From the NCBI GenBank assembly GCA_021399405.1, contig JAAFKL010000098.1:1-5446 (forward strand): a DNA stretch of 5,446 nucleotides, given 5' to 3'. The translations under genes and the position numbers were made by a program. The notes under the pieces are model-generated. The model saw only the letters and a program-made list of their open reading frames with translations. It ran no database searches and was not told where the DNA came from. Numbering within the stretch: the stretch's first letter is position 1; each line of letters opens with the position of its first letter. Below, one piece after another: positions 5,224 through 5,446 of this stretch. The stretch is from Candidatus Heimdallarchaeota archaeon (GTDB lineage Archaea > Asgardarchaeota > Heimdallarchaeia > Heimdallarchaeales > Kariarchaeaceae).

Positions 5224-5232
5224 TTTATAAAT
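5224..5232 (+). promoter_or_regulatory. TATA box of the aminotransferase gene
   Basis: TTTATAAAT is close to the archaeal TATA consensus and is centred about 25 bases before GTG 5253. It predicts transcription beginning at or within a base or two of the start codon, a leaderless mRNA. There is no Shine-Dalgarno in front of the GTG, which is consistent. Confidence 0.7.
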
Positions 5233-5252
5233 GGAAATAATATAATCGATTT

Positions 5253-5446
5253 GTGATTTCAGACCATAATCAAAAAAAAAAAGAAGTTCACATTGTTGAC
5301 CAAGTTAGTCTTGGTAAAATTGTTCAGATTAGGGATCAATTACTAAAGTCTCAAGCAAATGGTATGAAGGTATATCGTTTTGAGTCAGGTGATCCCAACT
5401 TTGATATTGCACCACACGTTCAAATCGCAATTAGTGAAGCAGTGGC
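5253..5446 (+). CDS. PLP-dependent class I/II aminotransferase, N-terminus only
   Basis: The frame opens after a stop at 5238-5240 and runs to the window edge: 64 complete codons of a gene that must continue beyond 5446. Recognisable parts are KIVQIRDQLLKSQANG (an N-terminal helix), then VYRFESGDPNFDIAPHV, the conserved Gly-Asp-Pro-x-Phe-Asp segment of fold-type I aminotransferases (aspartate/aromatic type) at the substrate-binding entrance, and then IAISEAVA. Such enzymes transfer amino groups between amino acids and 2-oxo acids using pyridoxal phosphate. The catalytic lysine and cofactor motifs lie outside the window, so the substrate cannot be predicted. GTG 5253 is the only common start before the conserved part. 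It is supported by the TATA box about 25 bases upstream. A run of eleven A bases (5272-5282) encodes three Lys codons and could be a site of sequencing or polymerase slippage. Confidence 0.88.
   Translation, partial: MISDHNQKKKEVHIVDQVSLGKIVQIRDQLLKSQANGMKVYRFESGDPNFDIAPHVQIAISEAV

Noticed and set aside
1..5446. CRISPR array, insertion sequence or transposase
   Set aside because: No regularly spaced repeats of 20-40 bases, no transposase-like translation and no terminal inverted repeats with target duplication were seen.

Overview
The window looks like AT-rich archaeal DNA. Several genes have a TATA-like box about 26 bases upstream of the start codon and little or no 5' leader. The VapB belongs to the DUF217/PF02697-type antitoxins, and the ribbon-helix-helix/DUF5678-like gene is also of an archaeal type. 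A low-GC member of a lineage such as the Asgard archaea is possible, but nothing here fixes the phylum.

Left half (about 190-2290), all on the minus strand: an accessory block of small regulatory or toxin-antitoxin-like genes. In transcription order (right to left) these are vapB and vapC, overlapping by ATGA; a 126-aa ribbon-helix-helix plus DUF5678-like protein; a retropepsin-like (DTG) aspartyl protease whose frame runs into the end of the preceding gene; and an orphan 92-aa coiled-coil protein whose tail resembles an antitoxin. vapB has a near-ideal autoregulatory operator, a 23-bp inverted repeat between its TATA box and start codon. The RHH/DUF5678 gene has a TATA box flanked by two direct repeats.

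Right half (about 2640-5446), all on the plus strand: a 398-aa L-fucose-isomerase-like protein preceded by an inverted repeat at its predicted transcription start; a class I SAM-dependent methyltransferase (NPPW motif) with an uncharacterised N-terminal half; and the first 64 codons of a PLP-dependent class I/II aminotransferase, which starts with GTG from an apparently leaderless promoter. The isomerase-like gene is visibly richer in GC than its neighbours.

The two halves are divergently oriented and separated by a 0.4-kb gene-free stretch. vapBC is a standard toxin-antitoxin module. The most interesting candidate for an undescribed system is the RHH/DUF5678 protein paired with the retropepsin-like protease. 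It has the layout of an autoregulated antitoxin-effector pair, and its second gene has no conventional start codon where its N-terminus should be.
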